Assembly (NCBI RefSeq): GCF_001544575.2
Contig: NZ_FCNY02000009.1
Location: 310,001-374,000 of the forward strand
DNA length: 64,000 nucleotides
Source: Caballeronia cordobensis
Lineage (GTDB): Bacteria > Pseudomonadota > Gammaproteobacteria > Burkholderiales > Burkholderiaceae
Direction: 5' to 3'
Part shown: positions 7,511 to 17,288 of the stretch, piece by piece
Layout: each line of letters opens with the position of its first letter
How positions within the stretch are numbered: position 1 is the stretch's first letter
The notes under the pieces: generated by a model
The model's input: only the letters and a program-made list of their open reading frames with translations
What the model was told of the DNA's origin: nothing
Database searches by the model: none
Made by a program: the position numbers and the translations under genes

Positions 7511-10105
7511 ATGTCTCGCACAAAGTTGCTCGCCCGGCTTCGCGCCATGTCTGCCTTCGGACGCCCGTCCGGCAGCGTCGATTTTCAGCGGTTCGCCGCG
7601 CCCGTGCTCACGGTCGTGATCTGCGTGCTGCTGCTGGTGGTTTTCCAGCACCTTTCCCGCGCGGTCGATTACAAATCGGTGATCCACTCGCTGCGCGTCA
7701 TGACGCCGCAAGCCTGGGTCGCCGCGCTGTTCGCGACCGCGCTTTCGTTTGCCGCGCTGGTCGGGCGCGACGCGGTGGGACTGCGCCACATCGGCGTCGC
7801 GGTGCCGCGCTCGCTGCTGTGGGTCGGCGCGACGGTCGGTTCCGCGCTCGGCAACGTGACGGGTTTCGGCGCGCTGACGGGCGGCGCTGTGCGCTGCCGC
7901 GTCTACGGCGCGGCGGAAGTCACGCCGGCGCAGGTCGGCCGCCTCACCATTTTCACGAGCGTCACGCTCGCGCTTTCGCTGGCATTCATGGCCGCCGCCG
8001 GCATGCTGTTCGGCGCGGGCACGCTTTCGCCGATGATGCATCTTCCGCCCGCCGCCTTGCGTATGACCGGCGCGGCGCTGCTCGCGGTGTTCGCGGCGAT
8101 GGTCATCGTCTGCGGCCGTGAGCCGCGCACGCTGCGCTCGCGCTGGAAGTGGCTCGCGTTCACCGTGCCGGCGCGCCGCGATTTCGTCGCGCAAGCCGCG
8201 CTCGCCGTCGTCGATGTGCTCGGCGCCGGCCTCGCGCTCTGGGCCTTGCTGCCGAATCCGCAAGTCGGCTTCGGCGAGTTCATGACCGTGTTTTCGGCGG
8301 CGATGCTGCTCGGCATGATCGGCCATACGCCGGGCGGCGTCGGCGTGTTCGAGGCGGCGATGGTCTTCGCGCTCGGCGGCAGCGCCCAGACGCCGGATGT
8401 GCTCGCCGCGCTGCTCGCGTATCGCGCGATCTACTTCGGCCTGCCGCTGATCCTGTCGGCGGGCGTGATGGCGGCGTTCGAAGGCCGCGCGCTCAAGGGC
8501 CGCTTCGGCTTCCTGCATCCGCGTCACGTTTCGCAACTGGCGCCGGTGTTCCTGTCGATCATCACGTTCGCGGCGGGCTCGATGCTCGTTATCTCCGGCG
8601 CGACGCCCGCGTTCAAGATGCGTATCGCGCTGTTGCAGACCATCGTCCCGCTGTGGGTGCTGGAAAGCTCGCAACTGCTCGGTTCGGTGCTCGGCGTGCT
8701 GCTGCTTTTCGTCGCACGCGGCCTGATGCGCCGGCTCGACGCAGCCTGGTGGCTCGCGCTGATTCTCGTCGTGACGAACCTCGCGCTGTCGCTGGCGAAG
8801 GGGTTGGCGTTCGTCGAAGCGGGCGTGCTGGCGTTTCTCGTCGTGCTGCTCGTCGCGACGCGCGAGCGTTTCAATCGCCGTTCGTCGCTGTTCGCCGAGC
8901 GCTTCACCGCGACCTGGCTGATTTCCATCGGCGTCGTGATGGCGCTCGCCGTCTGGATCATGTTCTTCGCGTTCCGCGACGTGCCGTACAGCCGCGATCT
9001 CTGGTGGCAGTTCGCCTTCGACGAGCGCGCTCCGCGTGCGCTGCGCGCCACGCTCGCGGCGGCGGTGTTCGCGTCGGCGTTCGGTCTGTGGCAATTGCTC
9101 CGTCCGGCGGCGGGCCGCTTCGTGAAGCCCGCGCCGCAGGATCTCGCCGACGCCGCGCGCATCTTCCGCGCCCAGGAGCGCAGCGACGCGGGCCTCGCGA
9201 TGATGGGCGACAAGAGCTTCCTTTTCTCCGAGTCGCGCGAAGCCTTTCTGATGTACGCGAAGCACGGCCGCACGTGGGCCGCGCTGCATGATCCGGTCGG
9301 TCCGCGCCGCGAGTGGGCGGAACTGATCCGCAAGTTCGTCGAGCTCGCGCATGCGCACAATGGCCGCGCGGCGTTCTATCAGGTGCGCGCCGACGCGCTG
9401 CCGCTCTATCTCGACGCCGGCCTCACGCTGATGAAGCTCGGCGAGGAGGCCCACGTCGCGCTGTCCGATTTCGATCTGAAGGGCTCGCACCGTTCGCATC
9501 TGCGTTATGCGCTGAAGCGCGGCGAGCGCGATGGCTTCGACACGGAGGTGATCGGGCCGGCGCACATCGCCGAGAGCCTGCCGATGCTGCGCGCGATCTC
9601 CGACGACTGGCTCGAAAGCCGCTCCGCGCGCGAAAAGAGCTTCTCGGTCGCCGCGTTCAATGAAGAGTATCTCGCGGCGCAATCCGTGTTGCTCGTGCGT
9701 CAGGAGGGCAAGCCGGTCGCGTTCGTCACCTTCATGACGACGGACATGAACACCGAAGCGACCGTCGGCGTGATGCGGCATGTCGCGCAAGCATCGCCGT
9801 ACGCGATGGAATACCTCTTCACCAAGCTCGCGCTGCATCTGAAGGAAGCGGGGTTCAGGTCGCTGTCGCTCGGCATCGCGCCGTTGTCGGGCATGGAGCC
9901 GACGCCGCTCGCCTCGCACTGGCATCGGCTCGCCGGGCTCGTGTGGCGTTTCGGCGGACGTTTCTACAACTTCCGCGGTCTGCGCGGATTCAAAAGCAAG
10001 TTCCAGCCGCGCTGGGAGCCGCGTTATCTGGCGGCATCCGGTTCGGTTGGCGTATTTTTTACTTTGGCGGATCTTTCGCTCCTCGCGGGCGGCTGGCGTT
10101 CATGA
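7511..10105 (+). CDS. mprF: Bifunctional aminoacyl-phosphatidylglycerol synthase/flippase MprF
   Basis: Inner-membrane enzyme of 864 residues, the usual MprF length. The N-terminal two-thirds is a multi-pass flippase region. The C-terminal about 300 residues (from roughly 540) form the GNAT-like synthase domain (DUF2156) with segments such as GRAAFYQVRADALPLYLDAG and SHRSHLRYALKRGERDGF. The family transfers an amino acid, usually Lys, from aminoacyl-tRNA to phosphatidylglycerol and flips the product outward, lowering surface negative charge. I start at ATG 7511; a TTG at 7499 is in frame. The stop overlaps acvB by ATGA. The amino acid used cannot be read from sequence. Confidence 0.93.
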   Translation: MSRTKLLARLRAMSAFGRPSGSVDFQRFAAPVLTVVICVLLLVVFQHLSRAVDYKSVIHSLRVMTPQAWVAALFATALSFAALVGRDAVGLRHIGVAVPRSLLWVGATVGSALGNVTGFGALTGGAVRCRVYGAAEVTPAQVGRLTIFTSVTLALSLAFMAAAGMLFGAGTLSPMMHLPPAALRMTGAALLAVFAAMVIVCGREPRTLRSRWKWLAFTVPARRDFVAQAALAVVDVLGAGLALWALLPNPQVGFGEFMTVFSAAMLLGMIGHTPGGVGVFEAAMVFALGGSAQTPDVLAALLAYRAIYFGLPLILSAGVMAAFEGRALKGRFGFLHPRHVSQLAPVFLSIITFAAGSMLVISGATPAFKMRIALLQTIVPLWVLESSQLLGSVLGVLLLFVARGLMRRLDAAWWLALILVVTNLALSLAKGLAFVEAGVLAFLVVLLVATRERFNRRSSLFAERFTATWLISIGVVMALAVWIMFFAFRDVPYSRDLWWQFAFDERAPRALRATLAAAVFASAFGLWQLLRPAAGRFVKPAPQDLADAARIFRAQERSDAGLAMMGDKSFLFSESREAFLMYAKHGRTWAALHDPVGPRREWAELIRKFVELAHAHNGRAAFYQVRADALPLYLDAGLTLMKLGEEAHVALSDFDLKGSHRSHLRYALKRGERDGFDTEVIGPAHIAESLPMLRAISDDWLESRSAREKSFSVAAFNEEYLAAQSVLLVRQEGKPVAFVTFMTTDMNTEATVGVMRHVAQASPYAMEYLFTKLALHLKEAGFRSLSLGIAPLSGMEPTPLASHWHRLAGLVWRFGGRFYNFRGLRGFKSKFQPRWEPRYLAASGSVGVFFTLADLSLLAGGWRS

Positions 10106-11439
10106 AATTCCTTTGCAAGACAATCGTGGCGGCGCTTTGCGGCATCGCCACGTTCGGCGCTGCGCATGCGGCCGAAACCATTTCCGGTGGACGTTACGGA
10201 AATGTGCACCTGACGAAACCGACGGGCGCGATGACAGGCATCGTCGTGCTGTTCTCGGAAAAAAGCGGCTGGAGCCCGGCCGACAGCCAGGCCGCCGACG
10301 CGCTCGCCGCCAAGGGCGCGATGGTCATCGGCGTCGATACGATGCGTTACGCCGCGCGCGTGAAGGCCGACAAGGACCCCTACGAGCGCAAATGCCACAA
10401 CCTCGTCGGCGATGCGGAGAACATGAGCCATCAGCTCGAACGCACCGTGCAGACCGATCACTACTACGCGCCGATTCTCGTCGGCGCGGGCCAGGGCGCG
10501 ACGCTCGCCGAGAGCGCGCTGAAGCAGGCGCCGGACAATACGGTTGCGGGCGCGGTGTCACTCGCGCCGGATGCGAAGCTCGACGCGCGCTTCAATCCGT
10601 GTCCGCCTGACCCGACGATCATCCACGCGGCGGGCCTGCCGGGCTTCATGGAGCGCGCGGCCACGCTCGAAGCGGGGCGCTCGAAGGCGGATGCGCTCGT
10701 CGCGATGACCGCGCCGCATCTGAAGAAGCCCGCGGCGCCGGCCGCGGCAGCGACGACGCAGCCGGCGGCCAAAAAGTCCGACGCCGCGCACGACAGCGAC
10801 GTCTCGGATCTGCCGCTGATCGAATTGCGCGCCGCGCAGCCGACCGATCTCCTCGCGATCGTCATTTCCGGCGACGGCGGCTGGCGCGATCTCGACAAGA
10901 CGATGGCGCTCGCGCTGCAAAAGGATGGCGTGTCGGTGATCGGCATCGACTCGCTGCGCTATTTCTGGAGCGAGAAGACGCCGCAGCAGACGGCCAACGA
11001 TATCGCCCGCGTGATCCGCGCGTACAACGCGCGCTGGCATACGAGCCATGTGGCGCTAGTCGGCTATTCGTTCGGCGCGGACGTGATGCCGTTCGCGTAC
11101 AACCGTCTGCCGGACGCGGTGCGCAGCCAGGTGTCGTATATCTCGCTGATGGGCTTTTCGCCCGCGGCGGACTTCCAGATTCGCGTGACCGGCTGGCTCG
11201 GCATGCCCGCGAGCGAAAAGGCGCTGAAGGTGCGGCCAGAATTCGACAAGCTGCCGCCGCCGATGGTGCAATGCATCTACGGCGAGAAGGAGGAGGACAC
11301 GCTGTGCCCGCAGCTCACGAAGACGGGCATCGAAGTCGTGAAACTGCCGGGCGATCATCACTTCGGCGGCGATTACGACGCGCTCGCGCGCCGCATTCTG
11401 GCGGGGTGGCGCAAGCAGATCGCGGCGCGGCAGGGGTGA
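10102..11439 (+). CDS. acvB: AcvB/VirJ-family periplasmic alpha/beta-hydrolase
   Basis: A 445-residue secreted protein with signal peptide ending near AAHAAE. It contains two related alpha/beta-hydrolase domains. The second keeps a nucleophile elbow VGYSFGAD (S323) and a C-terminal GDHHFGGDY (His 419/420). The first has VGAGQGAT (128-132) at the equivalent place, so its Ser is lost. The domains are joined by an Ala/Pro/Thr-rich linker (208-230). From established work on Agrobacterium, AcvB hydrolyses lysyl-phosphatidylglycerol and is co-transcribed with the mprF homologue lpiA. The ATGA overlap with mprF fits that role. Confidence 0.9.
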   Translation: MKFLCKTIVAALCGIATFGAAHAAETISGGRYGNVHLTKPTGAMTGIVVLFSEKSGWSPADSQAADALAAKGAMVIGVDTMRYAARVKADKDPYERKCHNLVGDAENMSHQLERTVQTDHYYAPILVGAGQGATLAESALKQAPDNTVAGAVSLAPDAKLDARFNPCPPDPTIIHAAGLPGFMERAATLEAGRSKADALVAMTAPHLKKPAAPAAAATTQPAAKKSDAAHDSDVSDLPLIELRAAQPTDLLAIVISGDGGWRDLDKTMALALQKDGVSVIGIDSLRYFWSEKTPQQTANDIARVIRAYNARWHTSHVALVGYSFGADVMPFAYNRLPDAVRSQVSYISLMGFSPAADFQIRVTGWLGMPASEKALKVRPEFDKLPPPMVQCIYGEKEEDTLCPQLTKTGIEVVKLPGDHHFGGDYDALARRILAGWRKQIAARQG

Positions 11440-11754
11440 TTAAAGCGCTTCGAGCAATCGAAGCGTTTCGGGGTGCTTCTCCACCAGACGGATAAGCACC
11501 GCCGCCTGTGCGTTCGGTCGTGCCTTTCCCTGTTCCCAGTTTTGCCATGTTCGCACATTGACGCGAAGCCGGTGTGCCATGACGGCTTGCGAAACGTGAG
11601 CCGTTTCGCGGACATGCCGTATTTCGTCCGCGCTGACTTCGACGGGATCAGGCGCTTCGACGCTGACCTTGCGTAAAGTCATCTTGCCTTGCCGCTCGGC
11701 GGACAGCGCTTCGAGTCCTTCGCTGAGTTCGGAAAACAGGCTTCGCTTCTTCAT
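11440..11754 (-). CDS. XRE-family antitoxin, HigA-like
   Basis: A 104-residue DNA-binding antitoxin. The helix-turn-helix is at about residues 42-95 (VRETAHVSQAVMAHRLRVNVRTWQNWEQG). The N-terminal about 35 residues probably bind the toxin. It starts within the last codons of the toxin gene (4-bp overlap), in the toxin-first order of HigBA systems. Its stop abuts the acvB stop with no gap, so no terminator separates the convergent genes. Confidence 0.87.
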   Translation of the reverse strand: MKKRSLFSELSEGLEALSAERQGKMTLRKVSVEAPDPVEVSADEIRHVRETAHVSQAVMAHRLRVNVRTWQNWEQGKARPNAQAAVLIRLVEKHPETLRLLEAL

Positions 11755-12095
11755 ATCGCATTCCTTCGGCTGACCTCTATTGCCAGCAACCGCGCCAGGA
11801 CCGCGCGCTCGCTGCTGGACAGGTCACTCATTTCATCCTTGTCATAAAGCGTGAACATCCAGAACTGGGCGCCCTCGAACCACCGGTAGTGGATCACTCG
11901 AAGCCCGCCTCGCTTCCCCTTGTTGCGTCGCTTGTCGCCGAAGCGGATCTTCCTGAGACCGCCGGTTCCCTTGATGAGGTCGCCCGCCTCGGCATTCGCC
12001 AGCAATAGGAGTTGAAGTTCGCGGTACTCGTCGTCCGTGAGATAGTCGGACCTGTGACGCTGGAACGGTGGCAGCTCGACAAAAATCGCTTGCAT
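11751..12095 (-). CDS. RelE/HigB-family toxin
   Basis: A 114-residue predicted mRNA interferase toxin. Family signs are the ELQLLLLANAEAGDLIKGTGGLRKIRFGDKR run with the KG-G-RKIR basic motif, then GGLRVIHYRW and the C-terminal TLYDKDEMSDLSSSE. HigB/RelE toxins cleave ribosome-bound mRNA and are neutralised by the adjacent antitoxin, which also represses the operon. A perfect palindrome lies 12-34 bp upstream of the start and is the likely operator. Confidence 0.87.
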   Translation of the reverse strand: MQAIFVELPPFQRHRSDYLTDDEYRELQLLLLANAEAGDLIKGTGGLRKIRFGDKRRNKGKRGGLRVIHYRWFEGAQFWMFTLYDKDEMSDLSSSERAVLARLLAIEVSRRNAI

Positions 12096-12106
12096 GAACG
12101 AAAGAA

Positions 12107-12129
12107 AATATACGCAATCTGCGTATATT
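12107..12129. promoter_or_regulatory. Palindromic operator of the toxin-antitoxin operon
   Basis: Perfect inverted repeat AATATACGCA (12107-12116) and TGCGTATATT (12120-12129) with a 3-base centre, immediately upstream of the toxin start on the minus strand. AT-rich flanks make it overlap a likely promoter. Autorepression by the antitoxin or complex is the usual mechanism for this class. Confidence 0.75.
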
Positions 12130-12184
12130 AAGCAAGCGATGCACGAGCGCAGCGCGTTTCACAAAAATTGAATCTTTCCCGCCT

Positions 12185-12694
12185 TCAATTAAACGGCCCC
12201 AGATAATCCCGCTTGCCGATCGGCGCGCCGAGATGCCTCAGAATGTCGTGCGTCGTGACCACATGAAAATAAAAGTTCGGCAGCCCGAAGCCGAACAGAT
12301 AATCGTCGCCTGAAAACGACGGCGAGAAGTCGGGAAACTTCAGCGTGACCGTGCGCGTCTCGCAACCGGCGAGCGACGCCTTGTCGATGCTCTTCAGAAA
12401 CGCGATGGTCTTGTCGATGCGCGCCTGCAGCGACACGAAACTGTCCTCGTTGTCCTCGAAGCGCGGCGCTTCGATGCCGGCAAGACGCGCGGCCGATAGC
12501 TTCGCCGTGTCGCTCGCACGCTGGATTTGCGCGACGAGTGGCAGCATGTCGGGCGCGAGACGCGCGTTAATGACATCGCCGTGAGCGAGGCCTTTCTGAT
12601 CCGCGAAAGCGGCGCCCTTTTTCAGCAGATCCGCGCACACTTCGAGTCCGCGAATGAAGACGGGAATCGATGCGCGATACATCGTAAGAGACAT
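12185..12694 (-). CDS. DUF1993 family protein
   Basis: A 169-residue cytoplasmic protein beginning MSLTMYRASIPVFIRGL and ending with the characteristic NFYFHVVTTHDILRHLGAPIGKRDYLG. This matches the DUF1993 family, a helical-bundle (DinB-like) protein family without a defined biochemical role. The GAGCGCAATTCC stretch before the ATG gives a modest ribosome-binding site. Single gene, no obvious operon partner. Confidence 0.85.
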   Translation of the reverse strand: MSLTMYRASIPVFIRGLEVCADLLKKGAAFADQKGLAHGDVINARLAPDMLPLVAQIQRASDTAKLSAARLAGIEAPRFEDNEDSFVSLQARIDKTIAFLKSIDKASLAGCETRTVTLKFPDFSPSFSGDDYLFGFGLPNFYFHVVTTHDILRHLGAPIGKRDYLGPFN

Positions 12695-12769
12695 GGAATT
12701 GCGCTCCTTGAGTTTTTGGTTTCGACTGCGGCAGGGCTGACAAGCATAGCGCCCCGCGCCTGAGCCCGC

Positions 12770-12937
12770 TCAACCCGACGCGTGCCGCGCTTCCCACGCG
12801 CGCAACGCCGCCTCGTAACGTTCGAGCGCTTCCTGATAAAGATCGAACACGCACGGATTGCAGCCGCTCTGACAGCAATCTTCCGGCAAGGGTCGCTCGG
12901 GCGGGCTCGGGCGCGGGTCGTCGTCGTGATCGGGCAT
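12770..12937 (-). CDS. Oxidored-like domain mini-protein
   Basis: A 55-residue protein encoded at the end of a longer, otherwise meaningless open frame. The core PEDCCQSGCNPCVFDLYQEAL matches the Oxidored-like (oxidoreductase-like, N-terminal) domain: a CC-x3-C-x2-C motif followed by an amphipathic helix rich in Glu and Tyr. The Cys cluster suggests metal or redox binding; its function is not established. A Pro/Asp-rich N-terminal tail precedes it. The acylase gene lies divergently 160 bp away. Confidence 0.75.
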   Translation of the reverse strand: MPDHDDDPRPSPPERPLPEDCCQSGCNPCVFDLYQEALERYEAALRAWEARHASG

Positions 12938-13096
12938 CGGCGTAGGAAAGGCGTGGACGGTCCATTGTGCATCGGCTTCGCGAGGCGGACGCGAGCGGCT
13001 AGACTTTGGCGGCGGATCGCGCCGCGCGCAATGCGATACTGCGCGCGGGGCACTTGTCCGCCCGTCATCACGTCGACAGGACCGAGGACTCACGCG

Positions 13097-15556
13097 ATGA
13101 ATCAGATCGTCAGCCTTGCGATCTCCGGCGCGCTTGCGAGCGCCTTGCTGGCCGGCTGCGCCGTGCCGCCGGATACCCCCGCGACGACTGCGTCGAGCGC
13201 CGCGCCGCAGGGCGCGTACTCCGCCGAAATCCGCCGTACGCAGGACGGCATTCCGCACATCCGCGCCGCCGACGTCGGCAGCCTCGGCTTCGGATTCGGC
13301 TACGCGCAGGCGCAAGACAACCTCTGCACGCTCGCCGATGGCTTCGTCACGTATCGCGGCGAGCGCTCGGCCTGGTTCGGACCGGACGCCCGCCCGGCGT
13401 CGGCGGCGACGTTCGGTCAGCCACGCAACATCGACGCTGATTTCTTCTTTCGCCTCGTCGGCGATCAGGTCACCGTCGAGCGTTACCGCGCGGCGCAGCC
13501 GGCCGATTTGCGCAGTCTGATCGACGGCTTCGCGAGCGGCTACAACCGCTATCTCGCCGATCTGAACGCGGGCCGCTTTCCGGGCGCGCACGCGACGTGC
13601 CGCGGCAAGCCGTGGGTCGGCAACATCAGCGCCGGCGACGTCACGCTGCGGCTGATCGCGGCGAATCTCGCGAGCGGCTCGGCGCGCTTCGTGACGCCGA
13701 TCGCGACGGCGCATCCGCCCAGGCCTGCCCCAACGACGAGCCCTCGCACTGATAAAGGCGCGCCGCAAACGGCGCTCGACGCGCTGCGCTATTCGATCGG
13801 CGAGCATCCGGGCATCGGCAGCAACGCGCTCGCATTCGGCGCGCCGATCACGCGCGACAAGCGCAGCATCCTGTTCGGCAATCCGCACTGGTTCTGGCGC
13901 GGGCCCGACCGTTTCTATCAGGCGCAATTGACGATTCCCGGCCAGATGAACGTCGCGGGCGTGTCGTTCCTCGGCGTGCCGCTGATCGTGCTCGGCTTCA
14001 ACGAAAACATCGCGTGGACGCACACCGTCTCGAGCGCGCGGCGATTCGGCATCTTCCAGTTGACGCTCGATCCCGCTGATCCGACGCGCTATCTCGTCGA
14101 TGGCCAAAGCGAAGCGATGACGCCCGTGCCGCTCTCGGTGCGCGCCCGCCGCGCCGACGGCAGTGTCGAAACCGTGTCGCGCACGCTGTACCGCACGCGT
14201 TTCGGGCCTGTCGTCGATCTCTCCGCGATGGCGCAGGGTCTCGGCTGGAACGCGCAGCGCGCGTATGCGCTCGCCGACGTGAACGTCGACAACACGCGCG
14301 TGTTCCAGAACTTCTTCGCATGGAATCAGGCCCGCTCGCTCGCCGACTTCATGGCGATCCAGAAGCGCTACGCGGCGATGCCGTGGGCGAACACTTTCGC
14401 GATCGGGCGCGGCGACGAGCGTGTCTGGTTCGCCGATATCGGCCCGATTCCGAACGTGCCCGATGCGCTCGCCCAGTCATGCACGACGCCCGCCGGCCGC
14501 GCGTTCGCGGCGCGCGTGCCGGGCGTGCCTTTCCTCGACGGCTCGAAGAGCGCATGCGCGTGGCGCGTCGATCCGGCGAGCGTGCAGCCGGGCGCGCTGC
14601 CGCTGGATCAACTGCCGAATACCGTGCGCGGCGATTACGTCGGCAATTTCAACGACAGCTACTGGCTCACCAATGCGAACGCGCCGATGTCGGGCTATCC
14701 GCTCATCGCGGGCGCGACGCGCACGGAGCAGTCGCTGCGCACGCGTTATGGCCATCTGCTCGCCGCGCGATTGCAGCGCGAGCGCGGCGGCGTGACGCGC
14801 GAGGCGCTGGAGACGGCCGTGCTGGAGACGAACTCGATGTCCGAGCGGCTCTTTCGCAAGCCGCTGCTCGACGCGGTCTGCACGGTCAACGAAGCGGGCG
14901 GCCCGCTGCACGAGCCCTGCGAAGTGTTGCGGCGCTGGAACGGCACGGCGGAGATCGACGCGCGCGGCGCGAATCTGTGGGACGAGTTCTGGCTGCGCGT
15001 GACGCGCATCGCGCCGGAGCGTCTGTACGAGTCGGGTTTCGATCCGAACAAGCCGCTCGCGACGCCCGGCGGCTTCAACGTCGACAATCCGGCCGTGCTT
15101 CAGGACTTGCGCCAGGCGCTCGGCGGCGCGGCGCTCGCGCTCAGGCTCAACGGCTTCGCGATCGATTCGCGGCGCGGCGACATTCTCTATACGACGCGCA
15201 ACGGCGCTCGCGTGCCGCTTTACGGCGGCTGCGACGAGGCGGGCTATTTCACGATCGTCTGCGCGCGGCGGCCGCTCGACCGGCAAGGCTATCCGATGGA
15301 CGCGAGCGGGCAGGGCGACAGCTACGTGCAGGTCGTGACGTTCGGCGAGAACGGCGTGGAAGCGGACACGATGCTGTCGCATTCCGAATCCGACGATCCG
15401 GCCTCGCCGCATTCCGGCGACGCGACGCGCGCGTTCGCCGCGAAACGCTGGCTGCGCTTTCCTTTTAGCGAACAGGCGATCGATTCTGACCCGGCGGTGA
15501 CGCGCGCCGTTGTATCGGCCACGCGCGATCAGGCGGCGAGCGCGGCGGGACGCTAA
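13097..15556 (+). CDS. Penicillin/AHL-acylase family lipoprotein (Ntn hydrolase)
   Basis: An 819-residue envelope enzyme. A lipoprotein signal ends LLAGC (Cys 21). The precursor is expected to self-cleave before S242 in PGIGSNALAFG, giving alpha (about 24 kDa) and beta (about 62 kDa) chains with Ser as the N-terminal nucleophile. The beta chain shows WAHTV-like FNENIAWTHTV and NFNDSYWLTNAN, both typical of the family. Homologues hydrolyse amides such as acyl-homoserine lactones or beta-lactam side chains; the substrate here is unknown. Three spaced Cys-containing segments (CTTPAG, SACAW, CTVNEAGGPLHEPC) could form disulfides. Confidence 0.88.
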   Translation: MNQIVSLAISGALASALLAGCAVPPDTPATTASSAAPQGAYSAEIRRTQDGIPHIRAADVGSLGFGFGYAQAQDNLCTLADGFVTYRGERSAWFGPDARPASAATFGQPRNIDADFFFRLVGDQVTVERYRAAQPADLRSLIDGFASGYNRYLADLNAGRFPGAHATCRGKPWVGNISAGDVTLRLIAANLASGSARFVTPIATAHPPRPAPTTSPRTDKGAPQTALDALRYSIGEHPGIGSNALAFGAPITRDKRSILFGNPHWFWRGPDRFYQAQLTIPGQMNVAGVSFLGVPLIVLGFNENIAWTHTVSSARRFGIFQLTLDPADPTRYLVDGQSEAMTPVPLSVRARRADGSVETVSRTLYRTRFGPVVDLSAMAQGLGWNAQRAYALADVNVDNTRVFQNFFAWNQARSLADFMAIQKRYAAMPWANTFAIGRGDERVWFADIGPIPNVPDALAQSCTTPAGRAFAARVPGVPFLDGSKSACAWRVDPASVQPGALPLDQLPNTVRGDYVGNFNDSYWLTNANAPMSGYPLIAGATRTEQSLRTRYGHLLAARLQRERGGVTREALETAVLETNSMSERLFRKPLLDAVCTVNEAGGPLHEPCEVLRRWNGTAEIDARGANLWDEFWLRVTRIAPERLYESGFDPNKPLATPGGFNVDNPAVLQDLRQALGGAALALRLNGFAIDSRRGDILYTTRNGARVPLYGGCDEAGYFTIVCARRPLDRQGYPMDASGQGDSYVQVVTFGENGVEADTMLSHSESDDPASPHSGDATRAFAAKRWLRFPFSEQAIDSDPAVTRAVVSATRDQAASAAGR

Positions 15557-15641
15557 CAATTCGCTTCAAAAGGCGCGCGTCCGGTCGAGCGGCGAGCAAA
15601 TCCCGTCTATCATGGAAGTTTGCTCGAATGGAATTACGGTC

Positions 15642-17111
<1,470 letters not shown>

Positions 17112-17139
17112 GCCGCCGCAAGTCGTTCGATGAATCTGC

Positions 17140-17165
17140 AAGCCCGGTTCGACCGGGCTTTTTTT
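17140..17165 (+). terminator. Intrinsic terminator after the dipeptidase gene
   Basis: Stem AAGCCCGGT (17140-17148) with ACCGGGCTT (17152-17160), loop TCG, followed by a run of seven T. Textbook rho-independent terminator 28 bases after the stop. Confidence 0.92.
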
Positions 17166-17194
17166 CGGCCGTTTTCAGCGATTTTGTAAAAACA

Positions 17195-17211
17195 AACTGG
17201 TAAGGCCAGTT
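17195..17211. promoter_or_regulatory. GntR-type operator-like palindrome upstream of the dehydrogenase
   Basis: AACTGG (17195-17200), spacer TAAGG, CCAGTT (17206-17211), 84-94 bp before the dehydrogenase ATG. The shape resembles TTGGT-N-ACCAA operators of FadR/LldR-subfamily GntR regulators. A close relative lies just after the gene at 18420-18436. No GntR gene is in the window. Confidence 0.5.
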
Positions 17212-17288
17212 GATCGTCTGTAAAGTGGGAGGCCCGCGTGTCTCGAAAAGGACGCGCGCGCCATCTAACTACGGAGACGAGTGTCGCA

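Noticed and set aside
7460-9925. 821-codon open frame on the minus strand
   Set aside because: It lies antisense to mprF. Its composition is extremely Arg/His/Glu-rich, as expected for a shadow frame in high-GC DNA, and has no domain or start signal.
12938-14107. Upstream part of the long minus-strand frame that ends in the Oxidored-like mini-protein
   Set aside because: The upstream 390 codons are antisense to the acylase gene and non-protein-like; only the last 55 codons look real.
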